From positions 57,601 through 121,600 of the forward strand of contig JBKBIT010000012.1 in NCBI GenBank assembly GCA_046297455.1: a stretch of 64,000 nucleotides of DNA. The letters are read 5' to 3'. The notes beneath the pieces are model-generated. The model did no database searches, was not told the DNA's origin, and saw only the letters and a list, made by a program, of their open reading frames with translations. The DNA comes from ZYF759 sp046297455 (GTDB lineage Bacteria; Pseudomonadota; Alphaproteobacteria; Rhizobiales; Rhizobiaceae). Shown here piece by piece: positions 26,265 through 35,391 of the stretch (the first letter of the stretch is position 1; each line of letters opens with the position of its first letter). The translations under genes and the position numbers were made by a program.

Positions 26265-27098
26265 ATGACCGACAGACCCTTGAAGATCATGTATTTCAGC
26301 CCCGTCGCCGGGGACGAGGCACACGACAAGGTCTTCGCCGATATGGCGCGTGACAACAAGCTGCCGGGAACCGAGGTCCATGTGACCTCGCTCCCAGCCA
26401 GCGAGGGCGGATTCACCCATATCGAATTTCGTTCCTACGAAGCGATGGTCACGCGCGGCATCATCCGGGCCGCGAGGGCAGCACATCGCGAAGGCTTCGA
26501 CGCCTTCGCGATCGGTTGCTTCTATGACACGGCGCTCCATGACGCACGCGAGATTTCCGGTGACATGATCGTCACCGCACCCTGCATGGCCTCATGCGAA
26601 ATCGCCGCAAGCCTTGCCAACCGTTTCGGCGTGATCGTGGGACGGCGCAAATGGGTGAACCAGATGGAAGCGACCGTCCGCGAACACGGTCACGGGCATC
26701 GCCTTGCAGGCTTCTACCACGTCGAACTGGGCGTCAACGATTTCCAGAAAGACCATGAAGAAACCGAACGCCGCCTGATCGAAGCCGGCCGCAAGGCGGT
26801 CGAAGAAGACCATGCCGAGGCCCTGATCCTCGGTTGCACGATGGAGGTGGGCTTCTATCGCGACGTCGAGGAGCGCTTGGGCGTTCCCGTTATCGATCCG
26901 TCCATCGCAGCACTCAAGCGGGCCGAATATGCGGCAATCCTGAAACGGCAATGCGGCTGGATCCCTTCGCGCAAGTGGTCGTGCGAGGCACCGTCCGAGG
27001 AAGAACTCGCCCGCTTCGGCGGCTTCGACGAAGGCGAGGCCTTCGGCACCCGCGTCGTCGTACCGGCCGAAACCACATCCATCGGCAAGGCCGCCTGA
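26265..27098 (+). CDS. Asp/Glu/hydantoin racemase family protein
   Basis: The protein is 277 residues. The two catalytic cysteines of the family are visible, C85 in AIGCFYDTA and C191 in ILGCTMEVGFY, each at the end of a beta strand. Racemases of this kind supply the right enantiomer to a stereospecific hydantoinase, which agrees with the hydantoinase pair in front. GAGGAGAA precedes the ATG. The C-terminal 40 residues extend past the usual family end. Confidence 0.85.
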   Translation: MTDRPLKIMYFSPVAGDEAHDKVFADMARDNKLPGTEVHVTSLPASEGGFTHIEFRSYEAMVTRGIIRAARAAHREGFDAFAIGCFYDTALHDAREISGDMIVTAPCMASCEIAASLANRFGVIVGRRKWVNQMEATVREHGHGHRLAGFYHVELGVNDFQKDHEETERRLIEAGRKAVEEDHAEALILGCTMEVGFYRDVEERLGVPVIDPSIAALKRAEYAAILKRQCGWIPSRKWSCEAPSEEELARFGGFDEGEAFGTRVVVPAETTSIGKAA

Positions 27099-27139
27099 GG
27101 CTGCAGCAAGAGACAACAAAGACAACGAGGAATGCACGC

Positions 27140-28240
27140 ATGAAAGTCGACACCAAGAGCCGCCTCGCCGCGCTTCGTGGCAAGATGGGCGAGACCGGCA
27201 TCGATCTGGTCGCCATTGCTCCCGGTTCCCACATGGATTGGCTGCTGGGGTTCCATCCCCATCCCGATGAGCGCCCCTGCCTGCTTTTGATCGGGAATGA
27301 GAAGGAAACATTCCTGATGCCGGCCCTGAACGCGGAAGGCACGCGCGAGGACACCGACATCTCCTTCCATCCCTGGAGCGACGATGAGGGCCCCGAGGGC
27401 GCGCTGATGGCGGCGCTCGCTGACATTGGCGCGACGAGCGCCAAGAAGGTCGTGCTCGACGAGACGATGCGCGCCGACTTCGCGCTGCTCGTGCTCGACA
27501 ATTTGCCCGGTGCCGGCCACGCCTTCACGACCGAGACGCTTGGTGCGCTACGGATGGTGAAGGACCAGAGCGAATATGAGGCACTGAAAATGAATGCGGG
27601 CATCGCCGATCAGGCGATGCTCAAGGCCTTTGCCGCGATCGCCGTGGGCAAGACAGAACGCGAGATCGCCGAGGTCGCGAAGGCGCATTTTGCATCGGAA
27701 GGCGCGTCTCCCTCCTTCTGGATCGTCGGCGGCGGCCCCAACGGGGCCTTCCCGCACCACCAGAGCGGAGAACGCAAGCTGCAGGAAGGCGATGCCGTCG
27801 TCATCGACATCGGGGCCAAGAAGGCGAGTTACCCAAGCGACATCACGCGCATGGTTGTCGTCGGACACGCGCCTGAAGGCTATGAGGAGGTGCATGCTGT
27901 CGTCGAGAAGGCCGTGCAGGCCGCACTGGCCGCGGCGCGGCCCGGCGTGAAGGCGAAGGAAATCGATGCCGCCGCGCGCAACGTCATCGCCGATGCCGGC
28001 TATGGCGGATATTTTGTCCACCGCACCGGCCACGGCATCGGCATCGACGGCCACGAACCGCCCTACATCACGGCTACCTCTGAGTCGGTTCTGGAAGAAG
28101 GCATGACCTTCTCCATCGAGCCCGGCATCTACCTGCCCGGCCGTTTCGGTATCCGTCTTGAGGAGATCGTGATCCTTCGCGCCGACGGTCCGGAAATCTT
28201 GTCGACCCTGCCGCGCGACCTGCACGTCGCCAAGGTCTGA
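27140..28240 (+). CDS. M24 family (Xaa-Pro dipeptidase/aminopeptidase P-like) metallopeptidase
   Basis: The protein is 366 residues. The creatinase-type N-domain covers ~1-135 and the pita-bread catalytic domain the rest. Dimetal ligands are visible as VVIDIGAKKASYPSDITR (two Asp), HRTGHGIGIDGHE (His), FSIEPGIY (Glu) and RLEEIVI (Glu). It could remove an N-terminal residue from the opened amide or split a dipeptide product. Creatinase-like C-N hydrolysis is another possibility in this family and this context. Confidence 0.88.
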   Translation: MKVDTKSRLAALRGKMGETGIDLVAIAPGSHMDWLLGFHPHPDERPCLLLIGNEKETFLMPALNAEGTREDTDISFHPWSDDEGPEGALMAALADIGATSAKKVVLDETMRADFALLVLDNLPGAGHAFTTETLGALRMVKDQSEYEALKMNAGIADQAMLKAFAAIAVGKTEREIAEVAKAHFASEGASPSFWIVGGGPNGAFPHHQSGERKLQEGDAVVIDIGAKKASYPSDITRMVVVGHAPEGYEEVHAVVEKAVQAALAAARPGVKAKEIDAAARNVIADAGYGGYFVHRTGHGIGIDGHEPPYITATSESVLEEGMTFSIEPGIYLPGRFGIRLEEIVILRADGPEILSTLPRDLHVAKV

Positions 28241-28251
28241 GGAGAATACCG

Positions 28252-29250
28252 ATGCCGCGTGCCTGGCGAATCCACGACTATTCTGGCTATCAGGGCCTCC
28301 GCCTGGAGGAAGAGCCGCTGGAGGAACCGGGTGCCGGCGAGGTACGCCTGCGGGTTGAAGCGTTCGCCTTGAACTGGGGCGATCAGGATCTAATGAAGGA
28401 CAACTACTCCTTCAGTTTTCCGAAGTTCCCTGCCCGCGTGGGGATCGAAGCGGCGGGCATAGTCGATGCCATCGGGCCGGACGTGGAGGGCTTTGCCATT
28501 GGTGAACGCGTCTCCACGCTCCCGTATTTCTACGACAATCGTGGCGCCAGCACGGAATCGCTTGTCATCGAGGCCCGCTATGTCGCGAAAGCGCCGCCCA
28601 ACCTTTCTGCCGTCGAAGCCTCCTCGATCTGGATGCAGTATCTGACGGCCTATTTTCCCCTGGCGGAGGTGACGCCGGTCGGACCCGGAAGCCACGTGCT
28701 GGTAACGGCGGCGACCAGCACCGCCGGTGCCGCGGCGCTGGAGATCGGCCGTCTTTTTGGCGCCACCATGATCGGCACAACGCGGGATCCGGCCAAGGCG
28801 GACTATCTGCGCGGCATGGGTGCAGATCATGTCATCGTGCCGGGAGACGAGGATGTCGCCGCGCAGATCCTGGAGATATCAGGCGGCAGAGGCGTGAATG
28901 TTGTCTTCGACCCGGTGGGTGCCGGCCTCATCGACCGCTACAGCCCGGCGCTTGCCCGTGACGCCAGGATCTATTTCTACGGCACGCTGGACAAGGTGTG
29001 GCCGCAGTTGCCGTTCGTCGACATGTTCCAGAAGAACGCAGTGTTTCATCCCTATTCCGTCTTCAACTATGTCGGCGACGAGGCGATGTGCGCCAAGGGC
29101 AAGGACTTCATCTACCGCATGCTGGCGGAAGGGCGTATCCGTCCGAAGATCGACCGCGTCTATCCGATGGAAGCCTATGTCGAGGCCTTCGACTATCTCA
29201 GCCAGCCGCGCAAGACCCATGGCAAGGTCGTGATCGAAACCGGTCTCTGA
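28252..29250 (+). CDS. zinc-type alcohol dehydrogenase/quinone oxidoreductase (MDR) family
   Basis: The protein is 332 residues. It has an N-terminal GroES-like domain (FALNWGDQDLMKDNYSF, FPARVGIEAAGIVDAIG) and a Rossmann domain with VLVTAATSTAGAAALEIGRLFGATMIGTTRDPAK, a pattern common in NADPH enzymes. The structural four-cysteine zinc loop is absent, so it belongs to the quinone-oxidoreductase-like branch. TGAGGAGAA precedes the ATG, 11 bases after the peptidase gene. Its substrate within the operon is unclear. Confidence 0.85.
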   Translation: MPRAWRIHDYSGYQGLRLEEEPLEEPGAGEVRLRVEAFALNWGDQDLMKDNYSFSFPKFPARVGIEAAGIVDAIGPDVEGFAIGERVSTLPYFYDNRGASTESLVIEARYVAKAPPNLSAVEASSIWMQYLTAYFPLAEVTPVGPGSHVLVTAATSTAGAAALEIGRLFGATMIGTTRDPAKADYLRGMGADHVIVPGDEDVAAQILEISGGRGVNVVFDPVGAGLIDRYSPALARDARIYFYGTLDKVWPQLPFVDMFQKNAVFHPYSVFNYVGDEAMCAKGKDFIYRMLAEGRIRPKIDRVYPMEAYVEAFDYLSQPRKTHGKVVIETGL

Positions 29251-29289
29251 ACCCCCTCCTCTCGCCAGACAGACACCTGAAGGACCGAC

Positions 29290-30864
29290 ATGAACCGGCC
29301 GAGCGCAGCCACCGATCCCATCACCTCCAGCGTCATCCAGGCCAGTCTCGTGGCGGCCGCCGACGAGATGTTCGCGGTGCTCAAGAAGACGGCGATGAGT
29401 CCGATCATCTACGAGGTGCTGGATGTCGGCACCGGCATCACGGATGCGGTCGGCAATCTGGTCAGCTCAGGTGCGGGCATCCCGACCTTCGTCGGCGTGC
29501 TGGACAAGGCGGTGAAGCGCATCGTCGAGATCCATGGCAAGGACGGCATCCGCGACGGCGACATGTTCGTCACCAACGACCCCTATTTCGGCGGGGTCAC
29601 GCATCTGAGCGACGTGGTCGTCGCCCTGCCGGTCTTCGCAGATGGGCGCTGCGTGGCCTGGACGGCATCGATCGCCCACTGGAATGACATCGGTGGTGCC
29701 ACACCGGGATCGATGGCGGTCGACGTGACGGAGATCTTCCAGGAGGGTCTGCGCCTGCCGGCCGTAAAACTGTTTGCGGACGGCAAGCCGATCAGTCCCG
29801 TCTTCGACATCATCGCCGCCAATTCGCGCCTGCCCGATTTCGTGCGCGGCGATCTTTGGGCGCAGGTCGCGGCCAGCCGCAAGGCGGATAGCCGTATCAG
29901 GCAGTTGGTGGAAACCTATGGGCTTGAAGCCTACGAGGCGTCTCTCGATGCGCTCTTCGACGAGGGAGAGCGTCGCGGCCTGGCGGGCCTCGCTTCCCTT
30001 CCCGAAGGCCGTTACGAGATCGAGGAAGAGCAGGATGACGGCGCGATGTGGCGCGCCGCCATCACCATCTCGCCCGTTCGCTTCAGCGTGGATCTCACCG
30101 GCAATCCGGAACAGCGGGCGGCGCCCTTCAACACCAGCCGTGACGGCGCGGTCATCTCCGCGCAGATGATCTTCAAGGCACTCACCGATCCCACGCTCTT
30201 CGCCAATGCCGGCTCGTTCCGCGCGCTGGAGGTGCTGACGGAACCGGGCACGATCTTCCACGCCACCGGCAACGCCCCGCACGGCTATTATTTCGAGACC
30301 CGGATCAGGCTCTACGACATGCTGTGGCGTTGCCTGGCAAAAGCGATGCCGGACCGTCTCCCGGCCGGCCACTTTGCCTCGATCTGCGGCACGGTGATCG
30401 CCGGAAACCACCCCGACACCGGCCGCCGCTTCACCATGGTGGAGCCGCAAATGGGTGGGTGGGGCGCGACCGCGACTCGCGACGGCCTGGATGCGATGTA
30501 TTCGGGCAGCCACGGCGAGACCTACAACGCGCCTGTCGAGATATCGGAAGCACGCTACGGGCTCGAAGTCGCCTACAAGCGCCTGTCCGACAGCGAGGCC
30601 GGTCGCGGGCGCCACAAGGGCGGAAGAGGCATGGAAACCAGCTACCGGATGCGCGGCGATGCCGTTCTGTCGGCCGGCTACAGCCGCAACCGCCAGCCTG
30701 TCTGGGGATCGAATGGCGGCGAAGCCGGCGGCACCAACGGGCTCGCCATCGTTCATGCCGACGGCAGCCGCGAGGACCACGCCTATGCCTCGGGCATACG
30801 GCTGCAGCCTGGCGACGAAGTGCTCATCCACACGGCGAATGGGGGCGGCTGGGGCCGCCCCTGA
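29290..30864 (+). CDS. hydantoinase/oxoprolinase subunit B family protein (second copy, unpaired)
   Basis: The protein is 524 residues. It aligns with the first copy along its length (MKKTAMSPIIYEV-like core, FVTNDPYFGGVTHLSDVVV, NTSRDGAVISAQMIFKALTDP, and an ending TANGGGWGRP). It stops where the first copy has its glycine-rich motif and so lacks the last ~30 helical residues. No second A subunit is next to it. It may share the single A subunit at 22496 and give the enzyme a different specificity. AAGGACC precedes the ATG. Confidence 0.87.
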   Translation: MNRPSAATDPITSSVIQASLVAAADEMFAVLKKTAMSPIIYEVLDVGTGITDAVGNLVSSGAGIPTFVGVLDKAVKRIVEIHGKDGIRDGDMFVTNDPYFGGVTHLSDVVVALPVFADGRCVAWTASIAHWNDIGGATPGSMAVDVTEIFQEGLRLPAVKLFADGKPISPVFDIIAANSRLPDFVRGDLWAQVAASRKADSRIRQLVETYGLEAYEASLDALFDEGERRGLAGLASLPEGRYEIEEEQDDGAMWRAAITISPVRFSVDLTGNPEQRAAPFNTSRDGAVISAQMIFKALTDPTLFANAGSFRALEVLTEPGTIFHATGNAPHGYYFETRIRLYDMLWRCLAKAMPDRLPAGHFASICGTVIAGNHPDTGRRFTMVEPQMGGWGATATRDGLDAMYSGSHGETYNAPVEISEARYGLEVAYKRLSDSEAGRGRHKGGRGMETSYRMRGDAVLSAGYSRNRQPVWGSNGGEAGGTNGLAIVHADGSREDHAYASGIRLQPGDEVLIHTANGGGWGRP

Positions 30865-30887
30865 AACTTCGGCTCGACGATCGCTGC

Positions 30888-31460
30888 CTAGTTGCCGTGA
30901 TTGCCGTGACCATGGTTGCCATGCCCACCGTGACCTGAACCGCCACCCATCGCCTCGACGGCGAACTCGACTTCTATGGTGCCGGCCTTCTCGAAGGTCA
31001 GGCTGCCCTTGAAGGTCTCGCCCGGCGTTCTGGTGCCGGTAAGGTCGAGGAACATGATATGATAGCCGCCAGGCTCGAGCGCGACTTCGCCGCCGCCGGG
31101 GATCTCGAGCCCGTCGATCGGCCGCATCATCATCACGCCCTGGGCGTTGATGGTCATCTCGTGGATTTCGGTGCGGCCGGCGATCTCGCCCGTGGCGGCG
31201 ACCAATCGGTCCGCCTCGCTGCCATGGTTGACGAGCTTCACATAGCCGCCGGCAACGCGCGCACCATCCGGCACCGCACGCGACCAGGGATGGTCGATCT
31301 CGATTTCCCCTGCCCGGTAATCATGCGCAAGAAGCCCATGCGTCATGGCGACGAGCAAGGCGAAGGCGAAGAACCCAATTCCGATGCGCTCCTCGAGTGA
31401 ACGCATGCGGGAAAAAGGCGACAGGGCGACACGGGTCGCCGAACGAAGATTGAAAGACAT
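30888..31460 (-). CDS. PCuAC-type periplasmic copper chaperone with His-rich tail
   Basis: The protein is 190 residues. A basic N-terminus and a membrane/signal segment (GIGFFAFALLVAMTHGLLA) precede the chaperone domain. Copper ligands of the H-x(10-11)-M-x21-H-x-M type are visible: IHEM, the MMM run 10 residues on, and YHIMF. The C-terminus is a Gly/His/Asn tail with six histidines, probably an extra metal buffer. The family delivers Cu(I) to the CuA site of cytochrome oxidase. It is behind a DUF2946-like gene on the same strand and converges with the hydantoinase operon. The start at 31460 has GAGGA at a rather long 10-base spacing. Confidence 0.87.
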   Translation of the reverse strand: MSFNLRSATRVALSPFSRMRSLEERIGIGFFAFALLVAMTHGLLAHDYRAGEIEIDHPWSRAVPDGARVAGGYVKLVNHGSEADRLVAATGEIAGRTEIHEMTINAQGVMMMRPIDGLEIPGGGEVALEPGGYHIMFLDLTGTRTPGETFKGSLTFEKAGTIEVEFAVEAMGGGSGHGGHGNHGHGNHGN

Positions 31461-31539
31461 TTCTTTGATTTCCTCATGCTGGCGCACGATCGAGATCGTA
31501 CGCGGTCAAACTGATCACGCCGCAAGATTGCGGCTGCGC

Positions 31540-31929
31540 TCAGGCGTGCAGAGGAGGCGCTCTCGGATTTCCAGGATCGTGATCCGGCAACGTGGCAACC
31601 GGCGAAACACTCGTGCCGATGACGATGCTGGTCGGACCGTCGAGGGGATTGGACAAGGCCGCCGGTGCGCGATCTGGCCCGGCGGCCGGCGCGAACATCG
31701 AGCAGCCCGGCGTGCAGCAATCGGGCAAGCCGGAATGGCTGTTCTGGTCCCCCGCGTCGGGAACGTCGCTGCTGGTGATGCAGAGCGGATTGCCGAAGGC
31801 GTCCAGCATGGGCGAACCAGCGGCGGCGGCGCCCGCGGCGAAACCACCGGCCAACAACTGCACGGCAAGCATCAGCGCCGCGAAGATCGCGGTCGACCGA
31901 TGGCGATGCTTTCCGGCAAGATGCTGCAC
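31540..31929 (-). CDS. DUF2946-like cysteine-rich membrane/periplasmic protein (left copy)
   Basis: The protein is 129 residues. I place the start at a GTG (31929) because GGAGG lies 7 bases upstream; an in-frame ATG at 31950 has no such site. One N-terminal hydrophobic segment (IFAALMLAVQLLAGGFAAGAAAA) is followed by a cysteine-bearing region (LCIT...LPDCCTPGCSMF). Proteins of this sort are found beside PCuAC and YcnI genes, and the cysteines could bind copper. The family has no settled function. It is upstream of the chaperone gene on the same strand. Confidence 0.7.
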   Translation of the reverse strand: MQHLAGKHRHRSTAIFAALMLAVQLLAGGFAAGAAAAGSPMLDAFGNPLCITSSDVPDAGDQNSHSGLPDCCTPGCSMFAPAAGPDRAPAALSNPLDGPTSIVIGTSVSPVATLPDHDPGNPRAPPLHA

Positions 31930-32002
31930 GCAAATCCTCCAAGTCCGCATCCAATACCAGCTTCGCGGGGTCCCGAGAACTGGCGGCAGCGTACTGCGCC
32001 CA

Positions 32003-32037
32003 ATTGCCGCTCACCGGCGACGTTTGCGAGCGGCAAT
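32003..32037. terminator. perfect 10-bp hairpin closing the hutFC operon
   Basis: ATTGCCGCTC (32003-32012) and GAGCGGCAAT (32028-32037) form a perfect 10-bp stem with a 15-base loop, 8 bases past the hutC stop on the minus strand. No U-tract follows, so Rho help or an mRNA-stability role is possible. It separates hutFC from the copper genes on the same strand. Confidence 0.55.
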
Positions 32038-32045
32038 AGCGGTCG

Positions 32046-32747
32046 TCAGAGCTTGGTATTCATGCGGTAGCCTGGGGCATAGGACAGACGGACCGAGGTG
32101 ATCGGCTCCTCACCGTTCCAGGTAATCCGGTCGACCACGAATATGGCCGCGCCGTCGGGCGCTTCCAGCAACTGCGCCAGCTCGCCGGTCGCATTCATGG
32201 CGGTCAGCGAAATGTCGCCCGCCGTGTAAGGTGCGTTCTGGATCAGCCATTCATTGGCGCAGACTTGCGAGAAATCGACCTTTTCGACCTCGGGAAGCGC
32301 TGCCGGGTTGATCCAGCGGTCTTCGTGCAGGAACGGGTGATTATCCGCGAAATGGATGCTGGTGACGTGCATCATGTTCGTCCCCGGCGCCAGACCGAGC
32401 CGGCTCGTCACCTTCAGCGGGGCGGGATGTGAGCGCTGCTCAATCAAGCTGTAGCGCCACACTGCGTTGCGCTGCTCGACTTCGAGCCGGATGATCGGAA
32501 TATCGATGACGACACGGCTGATGCGATGCAGCGCCACCCGCGTTCCGGCCTTGCGCTTGCGGTCGATCAGGCCAGCGACGGCGAGTTCGCGCATGGCGCG
32601 GTTCACCGTAGCCCGCGCGCAGCCGAACTCTGTCGCCAGATCGGCTTCATTCGGCAGCAGGCTCCCCGGCGGCCATTCCCGGTCGTTGATCCGGCGCAGG
32701 AGCTCGAGTTGAATGCCGCGCCAGGAATTGGTGTCGGTCGTGCTCAC
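32046..32747 (-). CDS. hutC: histidine utilisation repressor HutC (GntR/UTRA family)
   Basis: The protein is 233 residues. It has a GntR winged helix near residues 10-70 (GSLLPNEADLATEFGCARATVNRAMRELA) and a UTRA ligand domain after ~90 that would bind urocanate. It starts with GTG, overlapping the hutF stop (GTGA), so the two are coupled. Urocanate release of HutC from hut operators is known for the family. A candidate operator lies in the divergent hutF/hutI gap at 34144-34157. Confidence 0.92.
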   Translation of the reverse strand: MSTTDTNSWRGIQLELLRRINDREWPPGSLLPNEADLATEFGCARATVNRAMRELAVAGLIDRKRKAGTRVALHRISRVVIDIPIIRLEVEQRNAVWRYSLIEQRSHPAPLKVTSRLGLAPGTNMMHVTSIHFADNHPFLHEDRWINPAALPEVEKVDFSQVCANEWLIQNAPYTAGDISLTAMNATGELAQLLEAPDGAAIFVVDRITWNGEEPITSVRLSYAPGYRMNTKL

Positions 32748-34156
32748 AGGCGATCCCGCAGCGATTGCATGGTCCTGCGATAAGCGGCCTCGATTTCGTC
32801 CCGCTTCACATGGCGTCCGCCCTCGACGACATGGTTGCCTGCCGACCAGACGTCGCAGACCATGCGGTCATCGCCGGCGAAGACGAAGCTGTCGAGAATG
32901 CCGTCGCCGGTGCGGCCTTCGAGATCGACCGAACTCATGTCGAGCGCCATGAGGTCTGCCCATGCGCCCTTGGCGATCCGGCCGCTGTCGCGGCCGGCGG
33001 CGCGAGCACCGCCGACAAGCGCGCCATCCAGCAAGGTGCGGCCCGTCGATAGGGCCGGCATGGCAAGCACCGCGCGACGCCGGTCCCGCAGGCGCTGCGA
33101 GTATTCGAGCGTCCGCAGTTCCTCCGACAACGAAATACGAATGTTGGAATCCGATCCAATACCGAATTGGCCGCCATGAGCGAGGTATTCCGCCCCGTTG
33201 AAAATGCCGTCACCCAGACTCGATTCGGTGATGGGGCACAAGCCCGCCACCGCACCCGAGCGCGCCAGCATTACTGTCTCGTCGCCTGTCATCTGGGTGC
33301 AGTGGATCAGACACCAGCGCTTGTCCACCCCATGATTGTCGAACAGCCATTCCGTGGGACGCCTTCCATAGGCTGCCTCTACCTCCTCGACTTCGGCAAC
33401 CTGCTCGGCAAGGTGCATGTGGATCGGACCATCTCCCGCCAGGGTGACGCTGGCGGCGATCCCCTCGCGCGTCACGGCCCGCAGCGAATGCGGCGCAACA
33501 CCGACCCGGAAGTCACGGCGCTGGCCGTTTGCCATCGACCGGACGCGCTCGACCAGTTCGGCGTATCGGTCGACTGAATTGCCAAACCGTGTCTGGCCTG
33601 ATGCCAGCGGCCGCCCGTCACATCCCCCCTGCTGGTAGAGAACCGGCAACAGCGTCAGCCCGATGCCACTCCGAGACGCGGCAGCGTAGACGCGGGCCGA
33701 AAGCTCGGCCGGCTCGTCATATGCGGCGCCCCCGGGCTGGTGGTGGACATAATGGAACTCGGCGACCGAGCCGTAGCCGGCCTCCAGCATCTCCATCTGG
33801 ACGAAAGACGTTATCGCCTCGATGTCGTCGGGCGTCAGCGCTTCCAGGAAGCGGAACATCAGCTGGCGCCAGGTCCAGAACGTGTCCATGCCCGAGGGAC
33901 CGCGCCGCTCGGTCATTCCCGCCATCGCGCGCTGGAAGGCGTGCGAGTGTAGATTTGTGGGAGAGGGCAACAGCACGTCCACCCTGCGATCGGTCCGAAT
34001 ATCCTTGGGATCCCGGACAGCGGACACGTCCGCAATGCGTCCTTCCGACCCGATCTCAACGAGAACACCAGACAGCCAGCGCCCCTCGATCAATGCCTGC
34101 TCCGCCCAGATGCGTTGCACGGAAAACCCCATTGACAGGTTAATATGTGCAGACAT
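32744..34156 (-). CDS. hutF: formimidoylglutamate deiminase HutF
   Basis: The protein is 470 residues from the ATG at 34156; a second ATG at 34132 would avoid overlap with the operator and is also possible. It is an amidohydrolase with metal motif NLHSHAFQR near residue 68, GPIHMHLAEQ in the middle and a SDSNIRISL segment near the end. It converts N-formimino-glutamate to N-formyl-glutamate and ammonia, which HutG then deformylates. The pair HutF/HutG marks the five-step histidine pathway. It is divergent from hutI. Confidence 0.92.
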   Translation of the reverse strand: MSAHINLSMGFSVQRIWAEQALIEGRWLSGVLVEIGSEGRIADVSAVRDPKDIRTDRRVDVLLPSPTNLHSHAFQRAMAGMTERRGPSGMDTFWTWRQLMFRFLEALTPDDIEAITSFVQMEMLEAGYGSVAEFHYVHHQPGGAAYDEPAELSARVYAAASRSGIGLTLLPVLYQQGGCDGRPLASGQTRFGNSVDRYAELVERVRSMANGQRRDFRVGVAPHSLRAVTREGIAASVTLAGDGPIHMHLAEQVAEVEEVEAAYGRRPTEWLFDNHGVDKRWCLIHCTQMTGDETVMLARSGAVAGLCPITESSLGDGIFNGAEYLAHGGQFGIGSDSNIRISLSEELRTLEYSQRLRDRRRAVLAMPALSTGRTLLDGALVGGARAAGRDSGRIAKGAWADLMALDMSSVDLEGRTGDGILDSFVFAGDDRMVCDVWSAGNHVVEGGRHVKRDEIEAAYRRTMQSLRDRL

Positions 34157-34157
34157 A
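34144..34157. promoter_or_regulatory. candidate HutC operator TATGTGCAGACATA
   Basis: A perfect inverted repeat TATGT-GCAG-ACATA lies in the very short hutF/hutI divergent region and covers the hutF ATG at 34156. Its inner part GT-N4-AC agrees with the GT-N-TA-N-AC pattern of HutC-subfamily GntR operators except for CA at the centre. The surrounding ~40 bp is markedly AT-rich and must hold both promoters. Confidence 0.55.
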
Positions 34158-34191
34158 ATATCTTTATACGAAATCTAATCAAGGGGTCATC

Positions 34192-35391
34192 GTGTCGCGC
34201 CTGCTCCTCGAGAACTGCACCCTTGCGACCCTGGAAGCGGGCGGCGGGCCTTATGGCCTGATCTCGGACGGCGCGGTTGCGTTGGAGGGTGGGATCGTTG
34301 CCTGGCGCGGCGCGCGCACAGAACTGCCGGACGATTTCTCGCAACTCGAACGGCGTGATCTGGGGGGCCGGCTCGTCACCCCTTCCCTGATCGACTGCCA
34401 TACGCATCTGGTCTTCGGGGGCGACCGCGCGCGCGAATTCGAGATGCGTCTGGAGGGCGCCTCCTACGAGGAGATCGCTATTGCCGGCGGCGGGATCGTC
34501 TCGACCGTGGCGGCGACGCGTGAGCTATCGGAAGACGAACTCGTGGCGGCCGCCCTGCCCCGGCTTGACGCCATGATCGCGGAAGGCGTGGGAACCGTGG
34601 AGATCAAGTCCGGCTACGGGCTGAGCATCGAGGACGAATTGAAGATGCTGCGCGCAGCGCGGCGAATTGGACGGGATCGTGGCATTCGGGTCAGGACGAG
34701 CTATCTCGCCGCGCATGCGATACCGCCAGAATACAAGGGACGTGCGGACGCCTATATCGACGAGGTCGTGCTGCCGGGCATGGAGGCAGCCGCCCGCGAA
34801 GGGCTAGCCGACGCCGTCGACGGCTTCTGCGAGGGCATCGCCTTTTCGCCCAGCCAGATCGCGCGTGTCTTCGAGCAGGCCAAGGAACTTGGCCTACCGA
34901 CAAAGCTCCATGCGGAGCAACTCTCGAACCTTGGAGGCGCCGGGCTGGCAGCCTCGTTCGGCGCACTTTCTGCGGATCATCTCGAATATCTGGACACGGG
35001 CGGTGTCAGCGCGATGGCGAAGGCCGGCACCGTCGCCGTTCTGTTGCCTGGGGCGTTCTACACGCTGCGGGAGACCAAAGTACCGCCGGTAGCGGCGCTG
35101 CGCGAGGCCGGTGTGCCGATCGCGATCGCCACCGATTGCAACCCCGGCTCCTCGCCGCTCACCTCGCCACTGCTGGCTATGAACATGGCCTGTACTCTGT
35201 TCCGCCTCACGCCGGAAGAAGCACTGGCGGGCCTCACCCGCGAGGCGGCACGGGCGCTCGGTCTACAAGGCGAGATTGGAACGATCGCGCCCGGCAAGCG
35301 CGCGGAACTCGCCATCTGGAACGTCACGCACCCCTCGGAACTCTCCTACCGCATCGGTTTCAACCCGCTGCACCAAAGGATCACGGCATGA
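34192..35391 (+). CDS. hutI: imidazolonepropionase HutI
   Basis: The protein is 399 residues and starts with GTG after AAGGGG. It is an amidohydrolase with the metal motif DCHTHLVFGGDR near residues 64-75, KLHAEQLSNLGGAGLAASFGALSADH in the middle and the ATDCNPGSSP segment near the end, all typical of HutI. It opens the imidazolone ring to formimino-glutamate. Its stop overlaps the hutH ATG. Confidence 0.95.
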   Translation: MSRLLLENCTLATLEAGGGPYGLISDGAVALEGGIVAWRGARTELPDDFSQLERRDLGGRLVTPSLIDCHTHLVFGGDRAREFEMRLEGASYEEIAIAGGGIVSTVAATRELSEDELVAAALPRLDAMIAEGVGTVEIKSGYGLSIEDELKMLRAARRIGRDRGIRVRTSYLAAHAIPPEYKGRADAYIDEVVLPGMEAAAREGLADAVDGFCEGIAFSPSQIARVFEQAKELGLPTKLHAEQLSNLGGAGLAASFGALSADHLEYLDTGGVSAMAKAGTVAVLLPGAFYTLRETKVPPVAALREAGVPIAIATDCNPGSSPLTSPLLAMNMACTLFRLTPEEALAGLTREAARALGLQGEIGTIAPGKRAELAIWNVTHPSELSYRIGFNPLHQRITA

